Assembly (NCBI RefSeq): GCF_900109055.1
Contig: NZ_FOIV01000002.1
Location: 124,001 to 188,000 of the forward strand
Source of the DNA: Prevotella sp. khp7
Lineage (GTDB): Bacteria > Bacteroidota > Bacteroidia > Bacteroidales > Bacteroidaceae
DNA length: 64,000 bases
Direction: 5' to 3'
A model generated the notes under the pieces. That model was given only the letters and a program-made list of their open reading frames with translations, did no database searches and was not told where the DNA came from. The first letter of the stretch is position 1. Each line of letters begins with the position of its first letter. The position numbers and the translations under genes were made by a program. This document shows, one piece after another, positions 17,586 to 26,211 of this stretch.

Positions 17586-17626
17586 GTTACAAGCTGCCTG
17601 TAACACCATTACAAAACGTTTGTAAC
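17586..17626. repeat. Two tandem 19-bp palindromes, (G/A)TTACA-N7-TGTAAC
   Basis: GTTACA (17586) is followed after 7 bases by TGTAAC (17599-17604). After 3 bases the pattern repeats: ATTACA (17608) and TGTAAC (17621-17626). The period is 22 bases, close to two helical turns. The site lies between the secDF terminator and the 3' end of tRNA-Arg, where no promoter reads directly into a gene. It looks like a dimeric protein-binding site in tandem, but its function is unknown. Confidence 0.7.
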
Positions 17627-17671
17627 GGGCAGTATCATTCATCACAAATCTGCATTCTGCTGAGTTTCTCA

Positions 17672-17746
17672 TGGTACCCCGACCGAGAATCGAACTCGGA
17701 ACTAAGCTTTAGGAGAGCCTTGTTATATCCATTTAACTATCAGGGC
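17672..17746 (-). tRNA. tRNA-Arg (anticodon CCT)
   Basis: Read on the minus strand, the acceptor GCCCTGA pairs with TCGGGGT (two G-T pairs), with discriminator A and an encoded CCA at 17674-17672. The anticodon stem is AGGCT/AGCTT with loop CTCCTAA, so the anticodon is CCT (plus-strand 17711-17713), decoding AGG. The T-stem is CCGAG/CTCGG. It has a consensus promoter. It is the only one of the three tRNA genes here with an encoded CCA. Confidence 0.93.
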
Positions 17747-17762
17747 GTGTGGTTTTCGGATG

Positions 17763-17793
17763 CAAAGATAGCGCAAAATTTTGATACAGCAAA
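17763..17793 (-). promoter_or_regulatory. Promoter of tRNA-Arg
   Basis: On the minus strand TTTG (17793 down to 17790) and TATCTTTG (17770 down to 17763) are separated by exactly 19 bases. The predicted start is about 10 bases before the tRNA. Confidence 0.82.
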
Positions 17794-17839
17794 GAGAAAG
17801 CAAACATATTTGCTTCCTAGAACATGATATTCTTACCCT

Positions 17840-17881
17840 TTTTTGTTTCATTTTGTTTCGTGAAACAAAATGAAACAAAAA
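17840..17881. repeat. 42-bp perfect palindrome with 20-bp arms
   Basis: The left arm (17840-17859) contains TTTTGTTTC twice and TTTCA between. The right arm (17862-17881) is its exact reverse complement, with GAAACAAAA twice, separated by only GT. It lies between the divergent promoters of tRNA-Arg (minus) and the beta-barrel gene (plus); the latter's -33 box starts 4 bases after the palindrome. It could be an operator with nested half-sites or a mobile-element remnant. Confidence 0.75.
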
Positions 17882-17884
17882 TTC

Positions 17885-17916
17885 TTTGGTTATATAATCC
17901 TTAATTACTAATTTTG
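17885..17916 (+). promoter_or_regulatory. Promoter of the beta-barrel protein gene
   Basis: TTTG at 17885-17888 and TAATTTTG at 17909-17916, with a 20-base spacer. A second -7-like box, TACCTTTG, occurs at 17947-17954 without a well-placed -33 box. Confidence 0.65.
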
Positions 17917-17978
17917 CGCCATTAACTATATACCATAAAAGAAGAATACCTTTGCGTACAATATATAATTGAGAATAA

Positions 17979-18659
17979 ATGATGAAACGAACCATAACCG
18001 TATTGGCCTCTTTATTGATACTAGGGGCAACTTCTACAAAAGCAGAATCTGCAGATTCGTATGAGGAGTTTGAAGAGTCTAAGATTCGTATTAATGTGAC
18101 AGGCGAACTGAATAGTGCTGACGCATGGAAACTGGAGGCAGGATGCCATTGGTTTCCTATTCCTTTTGTAGGAGTAGGAGGCTCGTTGGGTTACTATAGG
18201 CAGTTTTCTACAACGGATATAGCAAGAGGGGATACATGGTGGACTAATGAAGATTCCGAAAAAGCACAGAACCTCTTTTTGCATCCATCTGCCATTTTCT
18301 TCTCGCCATACATCTTCAGAAAGTCGGATTATGCGATTTGTTTGTATGGGGAACTGGGTACCCTGCTAACCATTCCATACGATAGAATCGACATTGATAT
18401 AAATCCCAACGAGGTCCGTATTCCTGAAAATCGTAAGAGCATTAGTAGTAGTAAGGGCGCATGGTGTTTCTTTGACGGCAAGATAGGTCTGTCTCTCAGA
18501 GTCAACAAGGGGACGATAACTTTGGGATATTCGTATTCCACTCTCGATGTGTATGCCCAGCGTAGAACTATGAAATACGACAATCAGAAGTTTGACCAGT
18601 TCTACCCCAAAGCTAAAGGTACTCATGGTGCCTTTCTATCTATCCAGATAGGCCTATAG
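17979..18659 (+). CDS. Putative outer-membrane beta-barrel protein of unknown function
   Basis: A 226-residue exported protein. The signal peptide is MMKRTITVLASLLILGATSTKA, with a likely cut after Ala22. The rest shows alternating aromatic/hydrophobic strands (WKLEAGCHWFPIPFVGVGGSLGYYRQF, YAICLYGELGTL, GTITLGYSYSTLDVYAQRRTMKY, GAFLSIQIGL). This is the pattern of small outer-membrane beta-barrels, including a near-C-terminal strand with glycine and hydrophobic residues. No enzyme motif is visible. It has its own promoter behind a long palindrome and converges on the GH28-GH43 gene. Confidence 0.6.
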   Translation: MMKRTITVLASLLILGATSTKAESADSYEEFEESKIRINVTGELNSADAWKLEAGCHWFPIPFVGVGGSLGYYRQFSTTDIARGDTWWTNEDSEKAQNLFLHPSAIFFSPYIFRKSDYAICLYGELGTLLTIPYDRIDIDINPNEVRIPENRKSISSSKGAWCFFDGKIGLSLRVNKGTITLGYSYSTLDVYAQRRTMKYDNQKFDQFYPKAKGTHGAFLSIQIGL

Positions 18660-18686
18660 CGTTTGCAGCCATATAATCCTGCCAAA

Positions 18687-21488
18687 CTAATGGGCGACTT
18701 TTTGCTGGAAGGCATCGAATTGGGCTTGGCCGCTGTTGCCATAGCAGAACAATCCTACACGGATGCCCTTCCAATAGCCTGAATGCATGGAGAACGCAGA
18801 ACCTGCGGGCTGGTAATGTAGTCCATCGGTACTATAATAGAACTGGTGGCTGTTGGCCTGACAATCGTTGGTGACGCGGAGCCAAAGCTTTTGGAAACGG
18901 CCATTCTGGACAAGGGTACGCTGCCCATCGACTTCAATAAAAACGCCTTCTTTGCAGAGACCAACGCCTCGGAACTGTTTGCCAGAGCAGAAAAGCCCCG
19001 CATAATTATCACCTGAAGCCTCAACCATCGTAAGACTTTCACTCTGATAACCTACGACTTTCTGCGTCAACATGTTATGACTGACCATTAGACAATCGGC
19101 AGGCAGAGCCTTTAGCGTGAGCCAGCCCTTACGGGCTGTGAGGCTCCAATGAGTATCGACAGGGTTGTGGTTCCACTGCCATTGGAGGCCAAGAGTGGCA
19201 GAGAAGTCGTCAGAGGTCTGAGGCAGGAAGACTGTAGCCGATGGAATGGGCTTTTTCCATGAAGCGACAGGCTCACCAATGTCGTTTCCATCGAAATCGA
19301 CGCCCATCAATGGCCAGTCGGCTTCCCAACGGGCGGGCTGCAGATGGACCACACGTCCCAAGACGGGCGTCTCCTGAAAATGGTAAAACCACCAAGAGCC
19401 ATCAGAGGCATCAACCAAAGCACCTTGATGAGGACCATTCACACGGGTAGAGCCTTGTTCGAGAACAACACGGCGCTCGTATGGACCATAGATGTTCTTA
19501 GAACGAAGTGCAGTCTGCCATCCCTGGCCTACTCCGCCCTCAGGAATAATAAGATAGTACCAGCCGTTGCGCTTAAGGAATTTGGTTCCCTCGGCCACAG
19601 GGCCTTCGTAGACGGTCTGACCTTCGTCGAGCAAGGTCTTACCGTCAGCCGACATGCGATGGACGATGATAGGGCCCGCGCCACGACGGCTACGCCCTAA
19701 GTAGGCTTGTCCGTCTTCGTCCCAGAAAGGACAAGGATCCTCCCATCTCTCGACACGTTTCACCAGATGGAGCGGCGCCCAAGGGCCATGAGGATTGCGG
19801 GCGGTGGTCATATAAAGTCCCTCGTCGGGGGTACAAAAATAGACGTAGTAAAGACCGTTGTGATAGCGGATGGCTGGTGCCCACGAGCCGCCGGCATAGT
19901 GTTGGTTATCATCCCATCCCGGCTCATCGAAGCGGCGGTATATCTGACTGATATACTTCCAGTTGACCATATCATCGCTCTCAAGTACTTGCATGCCAAG
20001 GAAATGGAAATCGGAAGCGACCATATAATATTTTGAGCCCACTCGGATGACATCAGGATCGGAGAAGTCTACATTAAGCACGGGGTTGCGATAGGTGCCG
20101 TCGCCTTGGTCGCCCCATCCTTCAACATCGTCATTCACAAAGTCTGGACGTATATCGGGCTGTTCTGTCACAATCTCAATATTCGAGAACTTCACATTGC
20201 GAGCATGACGCACAAAAAAGCCTTTGGCAGGCAGGTTGCCCCACATGGTGGCTTCTGGATAGGCTTTTTCTTTCTCGTCGCGGATGGTATCGCAGATTTG
20301 TGCCATTTCATCGGCTTTGACACCCCCTTTATGATAGAGTGATATGTTTGAGAGCGAGACATTACGAACAGGATGACCAGGCAGTCCAGTGATACTGCAA
20401 CCCATGGAGCCCGCATGGCGAATTTGGATGTTATTGAGGTGGACGCCATCAATGTGCCCCACATGATTGATGGGTACGATGGCTTCCATATTGGCACCAC
20501 TGGACAGGTAGCCACGTCCACGATTGCCCAGACGGATGAAGATGGGTGACTCAGTACCTTCGACGGTGAAATCGGATATATTGACGTTCTCGAGCACGCC
20601 TCCATCGACAATTTCAAGCGAGATGGCAGAAGAACCTATCCACTGACCGAAAAACTTCTCCTTCTGATCAGCACTAGGCTTCACCACAATGCCAGAGATG
20701 TTGACGTTACGAAAACCGCCATTGGTCTCTGTGCCCAGCTTCACGGCATTGCAGTGGCTCGACACCACACAATCGCTGATGCGAATATTCTCGCAAAGAC
20801 GAGGCGATGTGCTTTTTAGCGTAATGCCGTCGTCGTCGCTATCGGCCATCATGCCTCGTACTATCACATCGTGACAGCCATCAATATCGAGAGCATCATT
20901 ATTATAGTTATTACGGTTAAAAACCTTGATTCCATCGATATGCAGACGGTCACAAGCCAGATAGTGCTGCATCCAGCAACCACTGTTTTTAAGGGTAACG
21001 TCCTTAATAGTAATGTCCTGACTCTGGATAAAGCGAATGAGATGGGGGCGCGTGACACCCTCGTCATTCCAAGATAGTTTTTCGAAAGCACGCCCCTGCC
21101 CGTCAATGATACCATAGCCATCGATAACTATATTATGTACCGAGTCGGCATAGATCAGCTGAATGGTCTCTGTCTGGGTTCGGAGGGATACATAGCTCGA
21201 TTTCATCGGGCGATAATCTTTCAGATCAGTAGAACCCAAGACAACTGCGCCATGATCAAGATGGAGATGGACATTGCTTTTCAGTACAATGGTTCCTATC
21301 CTGAAAAGGCCTGCAGGAATTACAACACGACCTCCACCTTTTTCAGAACAGCGGTCGATGGCTTTCTGAAAAGCCTCCGTACTATTTACCCCAGCATCGC
21401 TGGTGGCTCCATAATCTACAACATTATAATCGGCAGCCCTACAAATGAATGCCGGAATCAGGAGAAGTGTTGTTAGCAGATGTCTCAT
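18687..21488 (-). CDS. GH28-GH43 two-domain pectin-degrading glycoside hydrolase
   Basis: A 933-residue exported enzyme. A signal peptide (about 1-18) is followed by a GH28 right-handed beta-helix (about 20-445) with NNDALDIDG near 196-204, the acid pair in DSDDDG (217-221) and SSHCNAVKLG (243-252). A GH43 five-bladed propeller (about 465-740) has the base Asp477 (FSDPDVI), modulator Asp584 (EDPCPFWD) and acid Glu633 (AEGTKF). A concanavalin-like C-terminal domain runs to the end. GH28 cuts galacturonan-type backbones, while GH43 removes arabinose, xylose or galactose side chains, so the fusion probably attacks decorated pectin. Exact specificity is unknown. It is last in a coupled three-gene operon. 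Confidence 0.9.
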   Translation of the reverse strand: MRHLLTTLLLIPAFICRAADYNVVDYGATSDAGVNSTEAFQKAIDRCSEKGGGRVVIPAGLFRIGTIVLKSNVHLHLDHGAVVLGSTDLKDYRPMKSSYVSLRTQTETIQLIYADSVHNIVIDGYGIIDGQGRAFEKLSWNDEGVTRPHLIRFIQSQDITIKDVTLKNSGCWMQHYLACDRLHIDGIKVFNRNNYNNDALDIDGCHDVIVRGMMADSDDDGITLKSTSPRLCENIRISDCVVSSHCNAVKLGTETNGGFRNVNISGIVVKPSADQKEKFFGQWIGSSAISLEIVDGGVLENVNISDFTVEGTESPIFIRLGNRGRGYLSSGANMEAIVPINHVGHIDGVHLNNIQIRHAGSMGCSITGLPGHPVRNVSLSNISLYHKGGVKADEMAQICDTIRDEKEKAYPEATMWGNLPAKGFFVRHARNVKFSNIEIVTEQPDIRPDFVNDDVEGWGDQGDGTYRNPVLNVDFSDPDVIRVGSKYYMVASDFHFLGMQVLESDDMVNWKYISQIYRRFDEPGWDDNQHYAGGSWAPAIRYHNGLYYVYFCTPDEGLYMTTARNPHGPWAPLHLVKRVERWEDPCPFWDEDGQAYLGRSRRGAGPIIVHRMSADGKTLLDEGQTVYEGPVAEGTKFLKRNGWYYLIIPEGGVGQGWQTALRSKNIYGPYERRVVLEQGSTRVNGPHQGALVDASDGSWWFYHFQETPVLGRVVHLQPARWEADWPLMGVDFDGNDIGEPVASWKKPIPSATVFLPQTSDDFSATLGLQWQWNHNPVDTHWSLTARKGWLTLKALPADCLMVSHNMLTQKVVGYQSESLTMVEASGDNYAGLFCSGKQFRGVGLCKEGVFIEVDGQRTLVQNGRFQKLWLRVTNDCQANSHQFYYSTDGLHYQPAGSAFSMHSGYWKGIRVGLFCYGNSGQAQFDAFQQKVAH

Positions 21489-22642
21489 AATATGTTGGCT
21501 ATACGTTTCAATGCTTCTTCCAAACGGCTACGCTGTGTGGCAATGTTGAAGCGGACATACCCCTCGCCCGTCTGAGGACCATACATCGTACCAGGATTTA
21601 TCCACACCTTTGCCTCATTCAACAGACGGTCGCATAACTGCTGGGCGGTAATGCCCATGGCAGAGATGTCAACCCATGGAAGATAGGTGCCTTCGAGGCG
21701 ACAGAGTTTCCACTGGGGCAGTCTTTCCTCGATGAAATCGCGCAAAAAGCAGTAGTTCTTCCAAAGATACTGGTTCAATTCGTCAATCCACTCTTCGCTC
21801 TCGTTATAGGCTGCCTTTAGGGCTACAGGACCAAAAGGATTCAGGTCGCACACCTCGTTAATATTGATGGCACGATCCAGTCGGCGACGCCATTCAGGTT
21901 GTGCACAGATGATATTAGCGGCCTGCAAGCCAGCGATATTGAACGACTTGGAGGGAGAGTTAAGTATGACACTATTCTGACGACAGTTGTCGCTCACAGC
22001 AGCAAAGGGTTGGAACTTGTAGCCTGGCATAATAAGTTCACAATGTATCTCGTCGCTCACCACCTTAACACTGTGTTTCAGACAGATATCATTCATGCGT
22101 TCCAGTTCCGCTTTAGTCCACACACGCCCACAGGGATTGTGGGGGTTACAGAGCAGGAAGACAGTAGTTTTCTCGTCGGAACACTTGACTTCGAAATCGG
22201 CCCAGTCTACTTCAAAGGTATCATCAACCCGCTTCAATGCTGTCTCAAGCACTTCACAACCATTATTTCGAACAGAAGAGAAGAAGCAGTTATAATCAGG
22301 CGAAAGGATAAGCACCTTTTCACCTGGCATGGTTAATGCTTTGATTGCGACCGACATAGCTGGAACAACTCCAGTAGTATAGAGTATTTCTTCACGCCGG
22401 ATGGACCACTCGTGGCGACGCTGAAACCATGAGATAATAGCTTCATAATAGTCTTCCTCGACAACGGTATAGCCAAATACCCCATGGGCGGCACGCCTTT
22501 TAACGGCATCAAGGATAGCTGGGGCAGCCTTAAAGTCCATGTCTGCCACCCAGAGGGGAATCACGTCAGCCGAGGGACCTTCATCCCATTTTACACAGCC
22601 CGTACCTCTGCGCTCTACTTCTTCATCGAAATTATACTTCAT
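21485..22642 (-). CDS. MalY/PatB-family PLP-dependent C-S lyase (cystathionine beta-lyase type aminotransferase)
   Basis: A 385-residue fold-type I PLP enzyme. It starts MKYNFDEEVERRGTGCVKWD, the usual beginning of the MalY/PatB group. It contains LLCNPHNPCGRVW, the PLP-binding aspartate in VVSDEIHCELIM, and the Schiff-base lysine in SPSKSFNIAGLQ. The group cleaves cystathionine or cysteine conjugates, releasing pyruvate, ammonia and a thiol; some members act as regulators. The start overlaps the DUF3737 stop and its stop overlaps the next gene's start (both ATGA), so all three are translationally coupled. Confidence 0.88.
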   Translation of the reverse strand: MKYNFDEEVERRGTGCVKWDEGPSADVIPLWVADMDFKAAPAILDAVKRRAAHGVFGYTVVEEDYYEAIISWFQRRHEWSIRREEILYTTGVVPAMSVAIKALTMPGEKVLILSPDYNCFFSSVRNNGCEVLETALKRVDDTFEVDWADFEVKCSDEKTTVFLLCNPHNPCGRVWTKAELERMNDICLKHSVKVVSDEIHCELIMPGYKFQPFAAVSDNCRQNSVILNSPSKSFNIAGLQAANIICAQPEWRRRLDRAININEVCDLNPFGPVALKAAYNESEEWIDELNQYLWKNYCFLRDFIEERLPQWKLCRLEGTYLPWVDISAMGITAQQLCDRLLNEAKVWINPGTMYGPQTGEGYVRFNIATQRSRLEEALKRIANIL

Positions 22643-23484
22643 TTCCTAGTTTCTATTACACAATTATTCGGTTGACGCACGTTCTCATCAATGGTGATAC
22701 TACCGATGGAATCGGCAATAATGTGCCCAGATGTAGGATTCTTAATATTCTCAATATGGCCTTTAATATCTGCCTCGACGGTGGAGTACTCAAACATACG
22801 GTCACATGCTGCGTCGATAGTACAATTCTCGAGCACCAGGTTCTGGGTGTAGCACAGTAACTGTTCACCTGCCAAATGACAATTCACAAGTCGTACGTTC
22901 TTGGAGTGCCAAGCCAGATACTCGCCATCGAGTACTGAGTCATAGACAGTTACATTCTCGCACTCCCAAAAAGAGTCTTTTGTCAGGATCTTAGCGTTAT
23001 GAATCTCCACATTCTTGCAATACTGGAACACGTACTTTGAGTCGCTCTCAAACCCATCGACATAGATATTCTCTGAGAACATGAAGGGATAAGTGCCTCC
23101 ATGTAACTTGACGTTCTTGATCTTAATACCATTCACCTTCCAGAAAGTCTCGTCAGCATCGGTAATCTCCACATTCTCAAGTTCTAAATTCTTCATCTCG
23201 CGGAAGAACTTCGGGCCATCGATACGCGAATTCTTCATCACTAAATCGTTTGTATACCAGATGGCAGAACGAGAATCCATAGCAAAATAACAATTCTCAA
23301 TATAGGCGCCATCGACATGCCACCAGGGATACTTACCATAAAACTTGCAATCGTGTGCTTCCATGTTCTGGCACTGCTTGATACCAGATTCGCCATCAGT
23401 GATTGTTACATTCTCCAATCGTAAATCATGACAGGCGAACAAAGGACGCTCGCCGCCGAATTTCTCATCTTTTATCAGTTTCAT
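22639..23484 (-). CDS. DUF3737-family right-handed beta-helix protein
   Basis: A 281-residue cytoplasmic protein without a signal peptide, made almost wholly of short hydrophobic/asparagine repeats (LENVTITDG, LENVEITDADE, VEIHNAKILTKDS, VRLVNCHLAGE, LVLENCTIDA). These fold as a parallel beta-helix. The opening KDEKFGGERPLFACHDLRLENVTI matches DUF3737. No catalytic role is known to me. I start it at the ATG at 23484, since an upstream in-frame ATG at 23520 lies at the -7 box. It is first in the operon with the C-S lyase and GH28-GH43 genes. Confidence 0.82.
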   Translation of the reverse strand: MKLIKDEKFGGERPLFACHDLRLENVTITDGESGIKQCQNMEAHDCKFYGKYPWWHVDGAYIENCYFAMDSRSAIWYTNDLVMKNSRIDGPKFFREMKNLELENVEITDADETFWKVNGIKIKNVKLHGGTYPFMFSENIYVDGFESDSKYVFQYCKNVEIHNAKILTKDSFWECENVTVYDSVLDGEYLAWHSKNVRLVNCHLAGEQLLCYTQNLVLENCTIDAACDRMFEYSTVEADIKGHIENIKNPTSGHIIADSIGSITIDENVRQPNNCVIETRK

Positions 23485-23509
23485 TGTTTTGTATTGTTTT
23501 ATTCGGCGA

Positions 23510-23517
23510 CAAAGATA
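23510..23517 (-). promoter_or_regulatory. -7 element of the DUF3737 operon
   Basis: TATCTTTG on the minus strand lies 26 bases before the start codon. No good TTTG -33 is seen; the expected position overlaps the upstream terminator stem. Confidence 0.55.
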
Positions 23518-23525
23518 CAAATAAA

Positions 23526-23557
23526 AATCCGTAATCGGTTCACATCGACTACGGATT
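23526..23557 (-). terminator. Terminator of the DUF3836 gene
   Basis: On the minus strand AATCCGTAGTCG and CGATTACGGATT form a stem with one mismatch, followed by TTTTATTT. It lies about 45 bases after the DUF3836 stop and directly upstream of the DUF3737 promoter. Confidence 0.75.
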
Positions 23558-23601
23558 CTATAACCTATTTAAAGGTTTTTAATATGTTAGAGAGAGATTT
23601 A

Positions 23602-24087
23602 TCATCGTTTGGCAATCAGACGACTATCGAGCGGCTCCATCACAACCATGCGACTTGAGAGGAACATATTGTCTTTTGCCTCGTTCATTTTATAGGTCCT
23701 GACCGTTGTAAGACTGGGAGCAACAGAGCGATAAAGCGTAACCTCGGCAGGCAGGTCGTAAGCCTGTTTCTCAGCATTCCACTTGCAAGTCTCCATGTTG
23801 TAGCCGTTCTTGTAATACTTGTAGTTGTGACAGAAATCGTTCACCCAATCCTTGCGGCCCTCATCCCAGCGCAATACTTCGCGGGTGGTAAGACGACCCT
23901 GCTCGTCGTACTCGTAACGATACTCCATCTTGGCACACACTTCATTGTCAGCCTTTTGCTCGTAGACTTCAATTCTGTGAATCACACCATCCTCCAGATC
24001 TGAGTTGTACAGATAGGGGGCATTCACGTCGTTAGCGGCATTGAAATACATCGTGAGAACTGTTGCGATAGTGATAATTGATTCCAT
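23602..24087 (-). CDS. DUF3836-like small secreted protein
   Basis: A 161-residue protein. Its N-terminus (MESIITIATVLTMYFNAANDVNA) looks like a weak signal peptide. The body has the YxYxYDxxGRL and YKYYKNGYN motifs that resemble YD-type repeats and match the DUF3836 family of Bacteroidales, whose function is unknown. It stands alone between a terminator and an unusual promoter that lacks a TTTG -33 box but carries a three-repeat box shared with the membrane-protein gene at 26906-27709. It is probably controlled by the two-component system encoded next door. Confidence 0.65.
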   Translation of the reverse strand: MESIITIATVLTMYFNAANDVNAPYLYNSDLEDGVIHRIEVYEQKADNEVCAKMEYRYEYDEQGRLTTREVLRWDEGRKDWVNDFCHNYKYYKNGYNMETCKWNAEKQAYDLPAEVTLYRSVAPSLTTVRTYKMNEAKDNMFLSSRMVVMEPLDSRLIAKR

Positions 24088-24128
24088 ATCTCTAATATTT
24101 TAATTGTTACTACATCTGTTTGACGTTG

Positions 24129-24188
24129 CAAAGGTAAGAAAAGTTGCAAAGGCATTAAGTTATCAGAATGTTATCTTTAGGTTAAATC
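24129..24188 (-). promoter_or_regulatory. Promoter of the DUF3836 gene with putative response-regulator box
   Basis: On the minus strand TACCTTTG (24136 down to 24129) is the -7 box. No consensus -33 box is present. Exactly 30 bases upstream lies a 22-base element (24167-24188) identical to one at 27772-27793. Read on the plus strand it holds GTTATC (24170) and GTTAAA (24181), with a further GTTATC at 24159. The three half-sites have an 11-base period, typical of OmpR/PhoB-family binding sites. Confidence 0.7.
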
Positions 24189-24296
24189 CGAAGCACCATG
24201 TTAACAAACTATAAAAACAGCGTCTTCGATGCAGTATTTCACCACCCTCACACATTATAATAATAGGAAGGGGATTATTTTATTAATCATAAAGAT

Positions 24297-24794
24297 ATGG
24301 AAAAGAGAATCTTATTATGGATGGTCGCAATACTGACGCTTTGCAGTTGCTCTACAAGCGACAATATTTACGATCCTATTTCGCTATCCAAAGTGTCTCA
24401 TAGCGATTGTGGGAATCATATTCGGACGCGTGGCGAATATGCGCCAAAGTTAAAGCTCACCTATAATAAGGATAGCAAGACCATTACTGGTGAGTATATC
24501 AACTACACGCTGAACTGCGACTATACCAATGCAGGCATCAATATTGACCATGATGTCGACGGGGCACTTGTCTTAAATCCTTGGAATGACGGTGAGGGTA
24601 AAGCCAACTGCATCTGTCATATAAACATCTACTTCACCATTCATAACGCCACCATGCCAAGATACCATCTCATCTTAAACCGCCAAAAAGTCATCATCCA
24701 TGAAGGAGACGGTTCCATACGCGAAGAGATTTGGACAGACTACGATGGTGTTATTTCCTTCTCAACCCAGAATACAATTACAATAAATCTGTAA
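24297..24794 (+). CDS. Putative lipoprotein, hypothetical
   Basis: A 165-residue protein with a lipoprotein signal peptide (MEKRILLWMVAILTLCSCSTS, lipid-attachment cysteine at about residue 18). The rest is beta-rich with no domain I recognise (KLKLTYNKDSKTITGEYINYTLNCDYTN...). It lies upstream of, and on the same strand as, the sensor kinase gene, but the kinase has its own promoter. No TAnnTTTG box is seen in the 108 bases between the shared regulatory box and this gene, so its own promoter is unclear. Confidence 0.65.
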   Translation: MEKRILLWMVAILTLCSCSTSDNIYDPISLSKVSHSDCGNHIRTRGEYAPKLKLTYNKDSKTITGEYINYTLNCDYTNAGINIDHDVDGALVLNPWNDGEGKANCICHINIYFTIHNATMPRYHLILNRQKVIIHEGDGSIREEIWTDYDGVISFSTQNTITINL

Positions 24795-24824
24795 TACAGA
24801 TATCATAATAAACTTCTGTTTTTA

Positions 24825-24856
24825 TTTGGTCATCTCAGGAAAAACCTATACCTTTG
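24825..24856 (+). promoter_or_regulatory. Promoter of the two-component system
   Basis: TTTG at 24825-24828 and TACCTTTG at 24849-24856, with a 20-base spacer. The predicted leader is about 50 bases. Unlike the two putative target promoters, it has a normal -33 box. Confidence 0.75.
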
Positions 24857-24915
24857 CCCCTTGTATTAAAGAGAAGCAAAGCAGGCCATCGACGGGCTGA
24901 CGCGAGAAGACCATT

Positions 24916-26211
24916 ATGCATAGAAACAGGTATAGAAACGTTTCAATCATTAGTGCGGCGGCAGTATTGTTGCTACTGGCCCTCTATATGTGGATGACCT
25001 ACCGCTCTGTGTCGAAAGACATCTCGGAAAGGGCCAGTAACCAGTTGACATGGGCCATGTTCTATGAAAGTTACCAACGCGCGGAATTTGTAACCACTGG
25101 CGACACTCTCAGTCTGCCCCAGGCACGAGGAAATCTGAGTCTGGCCTCATCGGTCGAAGGTATGAACGACGCGTTAAGTTGCAAATATCAGTCAGAGATA
25201 TCGCTTGACACAGTGGCTCTGTTTGTCGACTCATTGCTGAGCATAGCCCACATTAACCGCGATGTAACAATCCAAGAAATAGATGCCACCAAGAAGGTGA
25301 TTCGTCAGAACAATAACCGAAGTACATCGTGGTCTCTGCTGACAAAACCTGTCAGTATACGTCGCAATCAGTCAAAGGCTATACGATTGGCGCTGAACAA
25401 TCCCTATCCGGAATTAGCCCAAAAACTGAGCCCGCTATTCCTCATCAGCGCCATTATCCTGGGGTTCTTCGCCATCATCATCTTTCAACTATTGCGCTTC
25501 ATTACGGAACAGGAACAGATTGCAGAACTGAGAAACGACTTCTCGTATGCCATGGTGCACGACATGAAGTCGCCACTATCGTCGATTATCATGGGAGCCC
25601 ACTTCCTGCATAGCGGCAAGGTTGACGACAAGCCTCAGATTAAAGAGAAATATTATAGTATTATCGAGGATGAGGCAGAACACCTGCTGACACTTGTCAA
25701 CAAACTGCTTACCATCTCGAAACTGGAAAACAAGAAACTGATACTCAACAAGTGGGACATCAATCTTGAGCCCATTATTGATGATCTTATAGAGAAAACC
25801 AAACCTAAGACCACAAAACCTTTAAAGGTTACTACCGACTTAAAGACAAAGAACATTCTGGCCGACGAACAGTATATTACAGAGGCCATTTCGAATCTGT
25901 TAGACAACGCTATCAAATACTCAAAAGACAATATCGAAATCAAGATATCAACCATAGATACCGACAAATATGTATTACTTAAGGTTCGTGACAATGGAAT
26001 CGGCATCTCGAAAGAGGAGCAGCAGGTGATATTCGACAAGTTCGAACGGGCGGCTATACACGAGAAGAATCGCAAAGGCGGTGTAAGCGGTTTCGGTCTT
26101 GGACTGAACTACGTAGATCAAGTGATGAAAGCCCATGGCGGCAAAGTTACAGTGTCAAGTGAGAAAGATAATTATTCCGAATTTACTCTTTATATACCCA
26201 AGAACGTATGA
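24916..26211 (+). CDS. Sensor histidine kinase
   Basis: A 431-residue inner-membrane kinase. Transmembrane helices at about 11-28 and 173-192 flank a 145-residue periplasmic domain that I do not recognise. The HisKA domain has the phospho-accepting His215 (MVHDMKSPLSS). The ATPase domain has the N box (ISNLLDNAIKYS), G1 (DNGIGIS), F box and G2 (GFGLGLNYV). No HAMP domain is obvious. It overlaps the response-regulator gene by 4 bases, so they form a pair. The signal is unknown. Confidence 0.93.
   Translation: MHRNRYRNVSIISAAAVLLLLALYMWMTYRSVSKDISERASNQLTWAMFYESYQRAEFVTTGDTLSLPQARGNLSLASSVEGMNDALSCKYQSEISLDTVALFVDSLLSIAHINRDVTIQEIDATKKVIRQNNNRSTSWSLLTKPVSIRRNQSKAIRLALNNPYPELAQKLSPLFLISAIILGFFAIIIFQLLRFITEQEQIAELRNDFSYAMVHDMKSPLSSIIMGAHFLHSGKVDDKPQIKEKYYSIIEDEAEHLLTLVNKLLTISKLENKKLILNKWDINLEPIIDDLIEKTKPKTTKPLKVTTDLKTKNILADEQYITEAISNLLDNAIKYSKDNIEIKISTIDTDKYVLLKVRDNGIGISKEEQQVIFDKFERAAIHEKNRKGGVSGFGLGLNYVDQVMKAHGGKVTVSSEKDNYSEFTLYIPKNV

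Noticed and set aside
17672-17746. tRNA-Arg as an integration site for a genomic island
   Set aside because: tRNA-Arg is a common target, but there is no integrase nearby and I see no repeat of its 3' end in the flanking sequence.
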